DNA from: Curvibacter sp. PD_MW3
GTDB taxonomy: Bacteria; Pseudomonadota; Gammaproteobacteria; Burkholderiales; Burkholderiaceae_C
Direction of reading: 5' to 3'
Assembly: GCA_002633085.1 (NCBI GenBank)
Contig: NSIV01000009.1
Coordinates: 1 to 64,000 of the forward strand
DNA: 64,000 nucleotides
Shown: piece after piece, positions 32,919 through 43,871 of the stretch
Layout: every line of letters starts with the position of its first letter
How positions within the stretch are numbered: the first letter of the stretch is position 1
Position numbers and translations under genes: made by a program
The notes under the pieces: model-generated
Database searches by the model: none
Told to the model about the DNA's origin: nothing
Seen by the model: the letters and a program-made list of their open reading frames with translations, nothing else

Positions 32919-33553
32919 AACTGATAGCCCGAAAATTTTGTCTGACGGCTGCATTGGCCGCTGGTTTGGTTGCAACCCTGAGCGCCTGTGCACCAGTGAT
33001 CGTTGGCGGTGCGGTGGCAGGCAGCCTGGTCGCTGTTGATCGTCGTACTTCGGGGGCGCAACTGGAGGATGAGGGCATTGAGTTGCGTGCCGCCAGCCGC
33101 ATTCAGGAAAACCTGGGTGATCGCGTCCACATCAACATCACCAGCTACAACCGCCAAGTGCTGCTGACCGGTGAAGTGCCCAGCGCACAGGACAAGCAAC
33201 TGGCGGAACAGGTGGTGTCGCGCGTCGAGAATGTGCGCACCATCGTCAATGAGCTGGGCGTCATGGGCAACACCTCTTTCACGCAGCGTTCCAGCGACTC
33301 GCTGACCACGGGCAAGGTCAAGGCCGGGTTGGTGGATGCACGCGATCTGTATGCGAGTGCCTACAAGGTCGTTACCGAGCGTGGCGTCACTTACCTGATG
33401 GGGCGCGTGACCCAACGTGAAGCCGACCGCGGAACCGATGTCGCCCGCAGCACCAGCGGCGTCCAGAAGGTGGTGCGCATATTTGAGATCATCAGCGAAG
33501 AAGAGCTACAGGCCTTGCTGCCCAAGCCAGCCGCGAACGAAAAGAAGAAGTGA
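32915..33553 (+). CDS. BON-domain lipoprotein (YraP/DolP-like)
   Basis: [42 protein letters not shown]...; two BON repeats. Confidence 0.92.
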   Translation: MKLIARKFCLTAALAAGLVATLSACAPVIVGGAVAGSLVAVDRRTSGAQLEDEGIELRAASRIQENLGDRVHINITSYNRQVLLTGEVPSAQDKQLAEQVVSRVENVRTIVNELGVMGNTSFTQRSSDSLTTGKVKAGLVDARDLYASAYKVVTERGVTYLMGRVTQREADRGTDVARSTSGVQKVVRIFEIISEEELQALLPKPAANEKKK

Positions 33554-33573
33554 GTCTTCAGTGACCCAGAATA

Positions 33574-33603
33574 AACAAGGCGCCCATGGGCGCCTTGTTT
33601 ATT
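33574..33603. terminator. Bidirectional terminator
   Basis: AACAAGGCGCCCATGGGCGCCTTGTTTATTT, between convergent genes. Confidence 0.8.
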
Positions 33604-34501
33604 TCAGCCGTTTGATCAGGCTGGAGGTGTCCCAGCGCCGACCACCCATCTGCTGAATGTCGGCGTAGAACTGGTCCACCAACGCCGTGACTGGCAGGCG
33701 CGAGCCGTTGCGTCTGGCTTCTTCCATGACAAGGCCAAGGTCCTTGCGCATCCAGTCGACGGCAAAACCGAAGTCGAACTGGTCGGCCACCATGGTCTTG
33801 CCGCGGTTGTCGAGTTGCCAGCTTTGTGCGGCGCCTTTGCCAATGACGTCGAGCACCTGCAGCATGTCCAGGCCGGCGTTCTGGCCGAAGGCAATCGCTT
33901 CACTCAGGCCCTGTACCAACCCGGCAATGCAGATCTGGTTCACCATCTTGGTCAGCTGACCAGAACCGCTGGCGCCCATCAGAGTGAAGGCGCGCGAGAA
34001 GGCCATGGCCACCGGCCGGGCGGCGTCAAAGGCTTTCTGGTCACCGCCACACATGACGGTGAGTGCGCCGTTCTGGGCGCCGGCCTGGCCGCCCGATACC
34101 GGTGCATCAATGAACTGCAGCCCGATCTGGCGTGCCGCCGTCGCCAATTCGCGGGCGACCTCGGCCGATGCGGTGGTGTGGTCGACAAAGATGGCGCCGG
34201 GAGCCATGCCGGCAAAGGCGCCATCGGCACCCAGCGTGATGCTGCGCAGGTCGTCGTCATTGCCGACGCAGGCGAAGATGAAGTCGGCACCGGTGGCCGC
34301 TTCGCGCGGGGTAGCGGCAAGCTTGCCGCCAAATTCGGCGACCCAGGCCTGTGCTTTGGCCGGTGTGCGGTTGTAGACCGTGACGGTGTGGCCAGCCCGA
34401 GCCAAGTGCCCGGCCATCGGGTAGCCCATGACGCCCAGGCCGAGAAAGGCGACCTTGCGCGACGGGGTGGATTCGTAGGTTTTCGCGTTGATGTTTGCCA
34501 T
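33599..34501 (-). CDS. NAD(P)-dependent oxidoreductase, 3-hydroxyisobutyrate dehydrogenase family
   Basis: VAFLGLGVMGYPMAGHLARAGHTVTVYNRT; FIDAPVSGGQAGAQNGALTVMCGG. Confidence 0.94.
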   Translation of the reverse strand: MANINAKTYESTPSRKVAFLGLGVMGYPMAGHLARAGHTVTVYNRTPAKAQAWVAEFGGKLAATPREAATGADFIFACVGNDDDLRSITLGADGAFAGMAPGAIFVDHTTASAEVARELATAARQIGLQFIDAPVSGGQAGAQNGALTVMCGGDQKAFDAARPVAMAFSRAFTLMGASGSGQLTKMVNQICIAGLVQGLSEAIAFGQNAGLDMLQVLDVIGKGAAQSWQLDNRGKTMVADQFDFGFAVDWMRKDLGLVMEEARRNGSRLPVTALVDQFYADIQQMGGRRWDTSSLIKRLK

Positions 34502-34510
34502 AAGAGAGAG

Positions 34511-35647
34511 TCAGACGATAGCCAGGTTTTCGGTGCCGGCGCTCAGATCCTGCGATTTGCCGCGCTGGCTGTTGAGTTTGATCTGCAGACGCAGGTCGTT
34601 GAGCGAGTCGGCGTTGCGCAAGGCGTCTTCGTAGCTGATGACGTTGGTCTCGTACAGGTCGAACAGCGCCTGGTCGAAGGTCTGCATGCCGAGCTGCCGG
34701 CTTTTCTTCATGATCTCCTTGATCTCGGCGACTTCGCCCTTGAAGATCAGGTCGGAGATCAGCGGCGTGTTGAGCAGCACTTCCACCGCGGCGGCCCGGC
34801 CCTTGCCGTCTTGCTTCGGCACCAGGCGTTGCGAGATCAGCGCGCGCAGGTTGAGTGAGAGGTCCATCAGCAGTTGCGGACGACGCTCTTCGGGGAAGAA
34901 GTTGATGATGCGGTCCAGCGCCTGGTTGGCGCTGTTGGCGTGCAGCGTGGCCAGGCACAGGTGGCCGGTTTCGGCAAAAGCCACGGCATGTTCCATGGTC
35001 TCGCGGTCGCGGATTTCGCCCATCAGGATCACATCAGGCGCTTGGCGCAGCGTGTTCTTGAGCGCGATGTCCCAGCTGTCGGTGTCCAGCCCCACTTCGC
35101 GCTGCGTCACCACGCAGTTCTTGTGCGGATGCACGAACTCCACCGGGTCCTCGATGGTGATGATGTGGCCAAAGGAGTTCTCATTGCGCCAGTCCACCAT
35201 GGCGGCCAGCGTGGTGGATTTGCCCGAGCCGGTGGCGCCGACCAGGATACACAGGCCGCGTTTGGCCAGTGCCACTTCCTTCAGCGCTTGCGGCACGCCC
35301 AGGGTATCAATGGTGGGCAACAGCGAGGGAATGACACGCAGCACCATGCCGACCTTGCCCTGTTGTATGAAGGCATTGGCGCGAAAGCGGCCAACGCCTG
35401 GCGGCGAGATGGCGAAGTTGCACTCCTTGGTGCGCTCGAACTCGGCCACCTGCTTGTCGCTCATGATCGAACGTGCCAGCGCCAGGGTATGCGCGCCGCT
35501 CAGCGGCTGCGGCGACACCTTGGTCACCTTGCCATCGACCTTGATCGCCGGCGGAAAGTCCGCTGTGATGAAGAGGTCGCTGCCATTGCGACTGACCATC
35601 AGCTTGAGCAGATCGTTGATGAATTTCGTGGCTTGATCGCGCTCCAT
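34511..35647 (-). CDS. pilU: Type IV pilus retraction ATPase PilU
   Basis: MERDQATKFINDLLKLMVSRNGSDLFITADFPPAIKVDG...GATGSGKSTTLAAM. Confidence 0.95.
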   Translation of the reverse strand: MERDQATKFINDLLKLMVSRNGSDLFITADFPPAIKVDGKVTKVSPQPLSGAHTLALARSIMSDKQVAEFERTKECNFAISPPGVGRFRANAFIQQGKVGMVLRVIPSLLPTIDTLGVPQALKEVALAKRGLCILVGATGSGKSTTLAAMVDWRNENSFGHIITIEDPVEFVHPHKNCVVTQREVGLDTDSWDIALKNTLRQAPDVILMGEIRDRETMEHAVAFAETGHLCLATLHANSANQALDRIINFFPEERRPQLLMDLSLNLRALISQRLVPKQDGKGRAAAVEVLLNTPLISDLIFKGEVAEIKEIMKKSRQLGMQTFDQALFDLYETNVISYEDALRNADSLNDLRLQIKLNSQRGKSQDLSAGTENLAIV

Positions 35648-35685
35648 GAGAGCACCTCCTTCTTCAGCGTAGAGTTTCGCAAGAC

Positions 35686-35855
35686 GGGAAACACCGCAGG
35701 ACCGGCTTTGCCGGACTGCTGGTGTTGCCCCCTGCAAGGGGGGCTGAGACCTGCGGCTCCTGGCCTGCCTGCGCAGGCCAGGACAGGTCGAAGAGCCTCG
35801 GACTCTGGCCGAGGCCCCACGGCGAAGCGACGCGCAGCGAGCAAGCCTGGGGGTG
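35686..35855. repeat. ~170 bp dispersed repeat, copy A (pilT-pilU gap)
   Basis: GGGAAACACCGCAGGACCGGCTTTGCCGG...GGGCTGAGACCTGC...TCGAAGAGCCTCGGACTCTGGCCGAGGCCCCACGGCGA...AGCCTGGGGGTG; aligns with 41913-42086. Confidence 0.85.
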
Positions 35856-35863
35856 TGCCATAC

Positions 35864-36907
<1,044 letters not shown>

Positions 36908-36953
36908 GAGTCCCTCTATCTTTGAAGACGTCTTTTGATACGCTTGGACAATT

Positions 36954-37652
36954 ATGACCACGATTGCCGCCAACCTCGAAACCGTTCGTAAGCGCATCGC
37001 CGCCGCGTGTCTTGCGGCCGGGCGTGCGCCGGGTGACGTGCGCCTGCTGGCCGTGTCCAAGACCTTCGGCCCAGACGCCGTAGCCGAGGCGCATGCCGCG
37101 GGGCAAACTGCATTTGGCGAGAACTACATCCAGGAAGCGGTCGAGAAGATGGCGACCCTGAGCCATCTGCCGCTGGAGTGGCACTGCATCGGTCCGATCC
37201 AGAGCAACAAGACGCGGCTGGTGGCGCAGCACTTCGCCTGGGCCCACACGGTGGACCGGCTGAAGATCGCGCAGCGTTTGAGCGAGCAGCGCCCGCCTGA
37301 ACTGCCGCCGCTGCAGGTCTGCATCCAGGTCAACGTCGATGGTGGCCCCACCAAGTCCGGCGTGGTGCCGGCCGAGGCCCTGGCGCTGGCGCGTGATGTT
37401 GCTGCGTTGCCGCGGCTGCGCTTGCGCGGCCTGATGTGCATCCCAGAGCCTGCTCCTAATTTTGTAGCTGCTTGCGACGTATTCATGAGGGCCAAGGCCA
37501 TATTTGACCAAATAAATTCGAGTGGTCTGGCGCTGGATACCCTGTCCATGGGCATGACGGCCGATTTGGAGGCCGCCATTGATGCCGGCAGCACGCTGGT
37601 GCGCGTGGGCACGGCCATCTTTGGTGGCCGCAGTTACGCTGCGGCGACCTGA
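36954..37652 (+). CDS. yggS: YggS family pyridoxal phosphate homeostasis protein
   Basis: LLAVSKTFGPDAVAEAHAAGQTAFGENYIQEAVEKM...HCIGPIQSNKTRLVA. Confidence 0.95.
   Translation: MTTIAANLETVRKRIAAACLAAGRAPGDVRLLAVSKTFGPDAVAEAHAAGQTAFGENYIQEAVEKMATLSHLPLEWHCIGPIQSNKTRLVAQHFAWAHTVDRLKIAQRLSEQRPPELPPLQVCIQVNVDGGPTKSGVVPAEALALARDVAALPRLRLRGLMCIPEPAPNFVAACDVFMRAKAIFDQINSSGLALDTLSMGMTADLEAAIDAGSTLVRVGTAIFGGRSYAAAT
37453..37512. repeat. Dispersed element copy 4, inside the yggS CDS
   Basis: TCCTAATTTTGTAGCTGCTTGCGACGTATTCATGAGGGCCAAGGCCATATTTGACCAAAT; reverse complement aligns with copy 1. Confidence 0.6.
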
Positions 37653-37668
37653 CGGAAAAACGACCGCC

Positions 37669-38571
37669 ATGGTTTTGTTGACTGTGCTGCGTGATACCGC
37701 GCGCCTGCCGTTTCTGCTGCTGACCCTGGCTTGCCTGTTGCTGGGCCTGGCCACGGTCTGGCGCATCGGCATGCCGCTGGACGGTGCATTGCTGGTCAAG
37801 GTGGCGGTGGGTGCACTGTGTGCCCACATCAGCGTCAACATGCTCAACGAGTACGCCGATTTCCGCAGCGGCCTGGACGCCACCACGCGGCGCACGCCGT
37901 TTTCCGGCGGCAGCGGCGCCTTGCCGGCGCATCCGCAGTGGGCCAGTGCCGTGCTGGTGGCAGGCCTGCTGGCGCTGGGTGTCACACTGGCTGTCGGGTG
38001 GGAAGTGCTGCGCCTGCGCGGCTGGGCCATCCTGCCCATCGGTCTGGCCGGCGTGCTGCTGGTGCTGTTGTACACCCCTTGGCTCACGCGCCACCCCTTG
38101 CTGTGCCTGCTGGCGCCGGGGCTGGGCGTGGGGCCGCTGATGGTGGCGGGCACGCACGTGGCCTTGGGTGGTCACAATCTGGGCGCTGCGCTGGCAGCTT
38201 CCTGGGTGCCGGGCTGTCTGGCCAGTGCGCTGCTGCTGCTCAACCAGTTTCCCGACCGCGAGGCGGACCGGGCGGTGGGCCGACGCAATCTGGTCATCGT
38301 GCATGGCCGGCCGTGGGCGGCACGGCTGGTGCTGGTCCTGCATGCTCTAGCGGCGGCCGGGCTGCTGGCCGCCGTGGTGTTGCGCTGGCTGCCGGCGGCC
38401 AGTTTGTGGGGGCTGGCGCCGATGACCCTGGCCTGGCCCATGGGGCGCTGGCTGCTGCGTTATGACGACGAGCCGGACCGTTTGTTGCCGGCCATGATCC
38501 TCAATGTGGTGGTGGTTCTGGCCGCGCCGCTGTTCATGGCCGTTGCCGCCATGTCCTGGCGTCTGGGCTGA
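37669..38571 (+). CDS. UbiA/MenA-like prenyltransferase family protein
   Basis: NMLNEYADFRSG (NDxxD-like) and NQFPDREADRAVGRRNLV; multi-TM. Confidence 0.88.
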   Translation: MVLLTVLRDTARLPFLLLTLACLLLGLATVWRIGMPLDGALLVKVAVGALCAHISVNMLNEYADFRSGLDATTRRTPFSGGSGALPAHPQWASAVLVAGLLALGVTLAVGWEVLRLRGWAILPIGLAGVLLVLLYTPWLTRHPLLCLLAPGLGVGPLMVAGTHVALGGHNLGAALAASWVPGCLASALLLLNQFPDREADRAVGRRNLVIVHGRPWAARLVLVLHALAAAGLLAAVVLRWLPAASLWGLAPMTLAWPMGRWLLRYDDEPDRLLPAMILNVVVVLAAPLFMAVAAMSWRLG

Positions 38572-38610
38572 CGCGTTTGCGGCAGCCGTCGGGTGACGGC
38601 CGTGGCGCTG

Positions 38611-39522
38611 TCATTGCGGTGCAAGCAGTGTGGTGATTAGCGTGACCGCCAGGTCGGCCGTGCGCTGGTGCTCATCCAGTATCGGGTTGAGCTCCACCAC
38701 GTCGAGCGAGCCGAGCCGGCCGCTGTCGGCGATCATGCGCATGCACAGTTGCGCTTCCAGCAGATTGGGGCCATCGCGCACCGTGGTGGCGACGCCGGGC
38801 GCGATGCCGGGGTCGAGAAAGTCGACGTCGAAGCTCACATGCAGATGGGTCAATTCGTCCATGCCGGCCAAGGCGCGGGTCATCACTTCGCGCATGCCGA
38901 GCGTGTGCAGGGCCTGCATATCGAATACCGTCAGGCCGAGTTGGTGGACCAGATCAACTTCGCCGGCATCCACGCTGCGCACGCCGATCTGCCGGACGGC
39001 ATCGGCTTCCAGGGCCGGCACCTGGCCGCTCAGTTGCGTGAGCGCCGGCGGGCCCAGGCCGCGCAGGCAGGCCAGCGGCATGCCATGCAGGTTGGCACTG
39101 GGGCTGGTGCGCCGGCTGTTGCAGTCGGCATGGGCGTCGAGCCAGAGCACGCGCAAGCGTTTGCCGACCGCACGGCAATGGCGTGCCACCGCGCTGATGG
39201 AGCCGATGGCCAGGCTGTGATCGCCACCCAGCAAGATCGGCAGCTGGTCCTGAGCGAGCGATCGGGCGACGGCATCGTGCACAACCCGGTTCCAGGCGAT
39301 CACTTCATCCAGATGGCGGTAGCCGTCTTGTGGCAGGTGCTGCGGGTTGGGTGGGCCGCTGAGGTCGCCGCCGTCATGCACCTGCAGCCCAAGCGCCTCC
39401 AAGGCAGCGGGCAGACCCGCCGTACGCAGCGCCTGTGGCCCTTGATCGGCACCGGGCTGGCCGCCGCCCACATCGGTCGGGGCGCCGATGAGGGTGATAT
39501 CGTGCGAGAAGGCGGGCGGCAT
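38611..39522 (-). CDS. Arginase/ureohydrolase family
   Basis: LLGGDHSLAIGS; WLDAHADCN; SFDVDFLDPGIAPGV. Confidence 0.93.
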   Translation of the reverse strand: MPPAFSHDITLIGAPTDVGGGQPGADQGPQALRTAGLPAALEALGLQVHDGGDLSGPPNPQHLPQDGYRHLDEVIAWNRVVHDAVARSLAQDQLPILLGGDHSLAIGSISAVARHCRAVGKRLRVLWLDAHADCNSRRTSPSANLHGMPLACLRGLGPPALTQLSGQVPALEADAVRQIGVRSVDAGEVDLVHQLGLTVFDMQALHTLGMREVMTRALAGMDELTHLHVSFDVDFLDPGIAPGVATTVRDGPNLLEAQLCMRMIADSGRLGSLDVVELNPILDEHQRTADLAVTLITTLLAPQ

Positions 39523-39548
39523 GTTCGCTATTTTGCGGGAGAGTCACC

Positions 39549-40172
39549 ATGTTCCGTGATCGACTGGAGGCGGCCGAGCAACTGGCCGTCAAATTGACCG
39601 CCTACAAGGGCCACAAGCCGCTGGTGCTGGCCATCCCGCGCGGCGCGGTACCGATGGCCAAGTTGATTGCCGAGCGGCTGGGCGGCGACTTCGACGTGGT
39701 GCTGGTGCGCAAGCTACGCGCGCCTTGGCAGCCCGAGCTGGCCGTCGGTTCGGTCGACGAAAGCGGCTGGACCTACATCGCGCCCTTTGCTGAGTCCATG
39801 GGCGCCGATGACAAGCACCTTGCCGAGGAAAAGCGCAAACAACTGGAGACCATCCGCCAGCGGCGCGCCCAGTACACGCCGCTGCGGCCACACATCGACC
39901 CGGCCGGGCGCACGGTGATCATCATCGACGACGGCCTGGCCACCGGTGCCACTATGATCGCGGCGCTGCACGGCCTGCGCCAGCAAAACCCGGCCAAGCT
40001 GGTGTGCGCCGTGCCGGTGGCACCGCCCGACACGCTGGTGAAAGTGCGCGAACTGGCCGACGAGGTGGTGTGCCTGCAAGCACCGGAATTCTTCCAGGCC
40101 GTCGGCCAGTTCTACCGCCACTTCCCTCAAGTGGAGGACGAGGAAGTCATTGCCCTGCTCAAGGCGAAATAG
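39549..40172 (+). CDS. Phosphoribosyltransferase family protein
   Basis: TVIIIDDGLATGATMIAAL PRPP-binding motif. Confidence 0.92.
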   Translation: MFRDRLEAAEQLAVKLTAYKGHKPLVLAIPRGAVPMAKLIAERLGGDFDVVLVRKLRAPWQPELAVGSVDESGWTYIAPFAESMGADDKHLAEEKRKQLETIRQRRAQYTPLRPHIDPAGRTVIIIDDGLATGATMIAALHGLRQQNPAKLVCAVPVAPPDTLVKVRELADEVVCLQAPEFFQAVGQFYRHFPQVEDEEVIALLKAK

Positions 40173-40225
40173 CGTTCAGCGAACCGGATTGCATGAGGTA
40201 ACCCAATCCAGAAACGCCGTGCGAC

Positions 40226-40780
40226 CTAGGAGCTGGGAATCGACAGTTCCCGGACTACCGCGTTGAACAGGAGCTCGCTGGTTGCCTCGATCTCCTTGCG
40301 CGAAGCGCCGCTTTGCAGCAGCGACAAGGCGCCGTTCGACGCAGCCCACATGGCCCGCGCGGCCTCATCGACCGGACCGCGGAACCGCCCCATGTCGACC
40401 AGCCGCTGAACCCGCGCTTGCATCAGCGCGTAGGCATCCGCAACCAGATCGCGCTCGACCCGCGCATGGCGGGCGAACAATTCGTACAACGCGGGGCGCT
40501 TGAGCGCGAACTCCAGCGCCACGTCCCAGCCCGCGCGCAACTGCTCCAGAGGATCCGCGGAAGCCGGGGGCAACCGCTTGCGCTGCATGAACTCGGCCAG
40601 CCCGCGCCGAACGAGTGCCCGTTCAAGTCCATCCTTGTCGCCGAAGTAGTGGTACAGCGTTGGCGCTTTCACCCCCGCGGCATCACACACCGCGCGCGTC
40701 GTCAGGCTCGCCGCACCTTGGGCTTCGAGCAGCGCTGCCGCGGCGTCAAGGATTGCAGTCTCGGACTCCATCTTGGTCAT
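40226..40780 (-). CDS. TetR family transcriptional regulator
   Basis: ILDAAAALLEAQGAASLTTRAVCDAAGVKAPTLYHYFGDKDGL. Confidence 0.95.
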   Translation of the reverse strand: MTKMESETAILDAAAALLEAQGAASLTTRAVCDAAGVKAPTLYHYFGDKDGLERALVRRGLAEFMQRKRLPPASADPLEQLRAGWDVALEFALKRPALYELFARHARVERDLVADAYALMQARVQRLVDMGRFRGPVDEAARAMWAASNGALSLLQSGASRKEIEATSELLFNAVVRELSIPSS

Positions 40781-40796
40781 TGAAATTCCTGGTCAC

Positions 40797-40833
40797 TTGA
40801 CATTTATATAACAACGATATACATTTAATGTAT
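40797..40833. promoter_or_regulatory. Candidate promoter with overlapping TetR-type operator
   Basis: TTGACA-N17-TACATT with perfect palindrome ATACATT-T-AATGTAT (40819-40833). Confidence 0.65.
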
Positions 40834-40854
40834 CGGAACTACATTAGACAAACC

Positions 40855-41832
40855 ATGGCATCCACATGTTTAGTCACTGGCGGTTCGGGCTTCGTCGGCG
40901 GCCGCCTCATCGAACGTCTCGTTGCACATGGCTGGCAGGTCAGGGCGCTGGCGCGCAGCGAGGAGGCCATGAGAATTGTAGGCAGGCGCGGAGCGCAGGC
41001 GGTCAATGGCTCTCTAAACGATTTGCCCTCGTTGACGACGGCTGTGGCAGGCTGTGACGCGGTGATCCATGCAGCCGCCTTGTTCAAGCTGTGGGGCGAG
41101 GCCGCCGAGTTCGAGCGGTCCAACGTACAAGGCACGGCCAACCTGCTTAAGGCCGCCGCTGCTGCGTCTGTCCAGCGCTTCGTTCAGGTCGGTGCCGCCG
41201 CCGTGGTGATGGGCGACATGGCGCCGATGCTGCGGGTCGACGAGTCGCTGCCGCGCCAGGAACGTGCCTGGGCGCCCTACAGCGCATCGAAGGCTCGCAG
41301 TGAAGCGCTGGTGCTTGGCGCCAACCGACCGGGGGGTTTTGAGACGGTTGTCGTGCGTCCCCCGATGATCTGGGGCGCCGGCATGCCGACCCTGGACCAC
41401 ATGATCGACACTGTGCGTGCCGGCCAGTTCCGCTGGGTGGGCGACGGGTCGCAGGCGATGTCCACCGTCCACATAGACAACGTCTGCCACGCGGTGGAGC
41501 TTGCGCTTGCCAAGGGTCGCGGCGGCGAAACCTACTTCGTCAGCGACGGGGTCGATACCACACTCAAGTCGTTCCTCTCCAGCCTGATGCAGACCCGTGC
41601 CATCGAACCGCCGCGCGCGTCAGCGCCGCTGCGTGCGGCCTGGGTCATGGCGACGGCCATGGAATGGGCCTGGCGCACGTTCTCCCGGCCGGGCGAGCCT
41701 CCGATCACGCGCCAGATGCTGCGCCTGATCGGCCAGCCCTTCACGGTCGACATCGGCAAGGCGCAACGCGAGCTCGGCTACCGCCCTGAGGTGACGCGGG
41801 AGCAAGGGCTGCAAGCCATGCAGCGCGGCTGA
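40855..41832 (+). CDS. NAD-dependent epimerase/dehydratase (extended SDR)
   Basis: CLVTGGSGFVGGRLIERLVAHGWQVRALAR; YSASKARSEALV. Confidence 0.93.
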   Translation: MASTCLVTGGSGFVGGRLIERLVAHGWQVRALARSEEAMRIVGRRGAQAVNGSLNDLPSLTTAVAGCDAVIHAAALFKLWGEAAEFERSNVQGTANLLKAAAAASVQRFVQVGAAAVVMGDMAPMLRVDESLPRQERAWAPYSASKARSEALVLGANRPGGFETVVVRPPMIWGAGMPTLDHMIDTVRAGQFRWVGDGSQAMSTVHIDNVCHAVELALAKGRGGETYFVSDGVDTTLKSFLSSLMQTRAIEPPRASAPLRAAWVMATAMEWAWRTFSRPGEPPITRQMLRLIGQPFTVDIGKAQRELGYRPEVTREQGLQAMQRG

Positions 41833-41912
41833 AGCAGCCCTTCCTTCGAATCTATCAATCATCAGGAACATTCATGCGCAAGACTCTCTCCTGCGCACAA
41901 AGCACCCCAACC

Positions 41913-42086
41913 GGGAAACGCCGTGGAGCCGGCTTCACCGGGCCACTGGCGTTGCCCCTTACAAGGAGGGCTGAGACCTGCAGCGCCAAGCCTGCCTGCG
42001 CAGAGTTGAACAGGCTCGAAGAGCCTAGGATTCCGGCCGAGGCCACACAGCGATGAGTGACACGCCCTTTGCGCAGCCTGGGGGTG
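41913..42086. repeat. ~170 bp dispersed repeat, copy B
   Basis: GGGAAACGCCGTGGAGCCGGCTTCACCGG...GGGCTGAGACCTGC...TCGAAGAGCCTAGGATTCCGGCCGAGGCCACACAGCGA...AGCCTGGGGGTG; aligns with 35686-35855. Confidence 0.85.
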
Positions 42087-42090
42087 TTCG

Positions 42091-42744
42091 TCAGAGTCCG
42101 CGCAGGTGGTGGCTGAACCAGGCCGCCGCCTGGCGCGCCACTTCCTCCAGCGTGCCAGCTTCCTCGAACAGGTGGGTAGCGCCGGGGATGACGGACAGTT
42201 CTTTCTCGCAGTGCAGCCGGGCATGGGCCTCGCGGTTGAGGTCCAGCACCTCCGGGTCGTGCCCGCCGACCAGCAGCAGGGTGGGTGCGGCCACGCGGGC
42301 CAGGTCGTGGTGGCCGGCCAGGTCGGGCCGGCCGCCGCGTGAGACCACCGCCTTAATGGTGTCGCTGACGGCTGCTGCTGCCTGCAGCGCGGCGGCAGCG
42401 CCGGTGCTGGCACCGAAGTAGCCGATCGGCAGACGCTGCGTCGCCGGGTGTTGCAGCACCCAACGCGTTGCCACCAGCAGTCGGTGCGTCAGCAACGGAA
42501 TGTCAAAGCGGGTCTGGTAGTCCAGGTCTTCGCCGACGGTCAGCAGGTCCAGCAGCAAGGTGCCCAGGTGCTGCGCATGCAACTCCTTGGCGACGAAGTT
42601 GTTGCGCGGGCTGTGGCGGCTGCTGCCGCTGCCGTGCGCGAACAGCACGATGCCCTGCGCATTGGCTGGCAATTCCAGCATGCCTTCGATCTGCACGCCG
42701 TCCACCGGAATGTGGACGAGCTGTTCAAGTGCCGGCTTCATCAT
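42091..42744 (-). CDS. Dienelactone hydrolase-like alpha/beta hydrolase
   Basis: GIVLFAHGSGSSRHSPRNNFVAKELH...IGYFGASTGAAAAL. Confidence 0.92.
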   Translation of the reverse strand: MMKPALEQLVHIPVDGVQIEGMLELPANAQGIVLFAHGSGSSRHSPRNNFVAKELHAQHLGTLLLDLLTVGEDLDYQTRFDIPLLTHRLLVATRWVLQHPATQRLPIGYFGASTGAAAALQAAAAVSDTIKAVVSRGGRPDLAGHHDLARVAAPTLLLVGGHDPEVLDLNREAHARLHCEKELSVIPGATHLFEEAGTLEEVARQAAAWFSHHLRGL

Positions 42745-42773
42745 GGTCAGGCCTCCTGCGTGTCAGGCACCTA

Positions 42774-43867
<1,094 letters not shown>

Positions 43868-43871
<4 letters not shown>

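Noticed and set aside
41855-42056. Small ORFs within the 41.9-42.1 kb gap
   Set aside because: They are translations of the ~170 bp repeat copy, which is non-coding between pilT and pilU.
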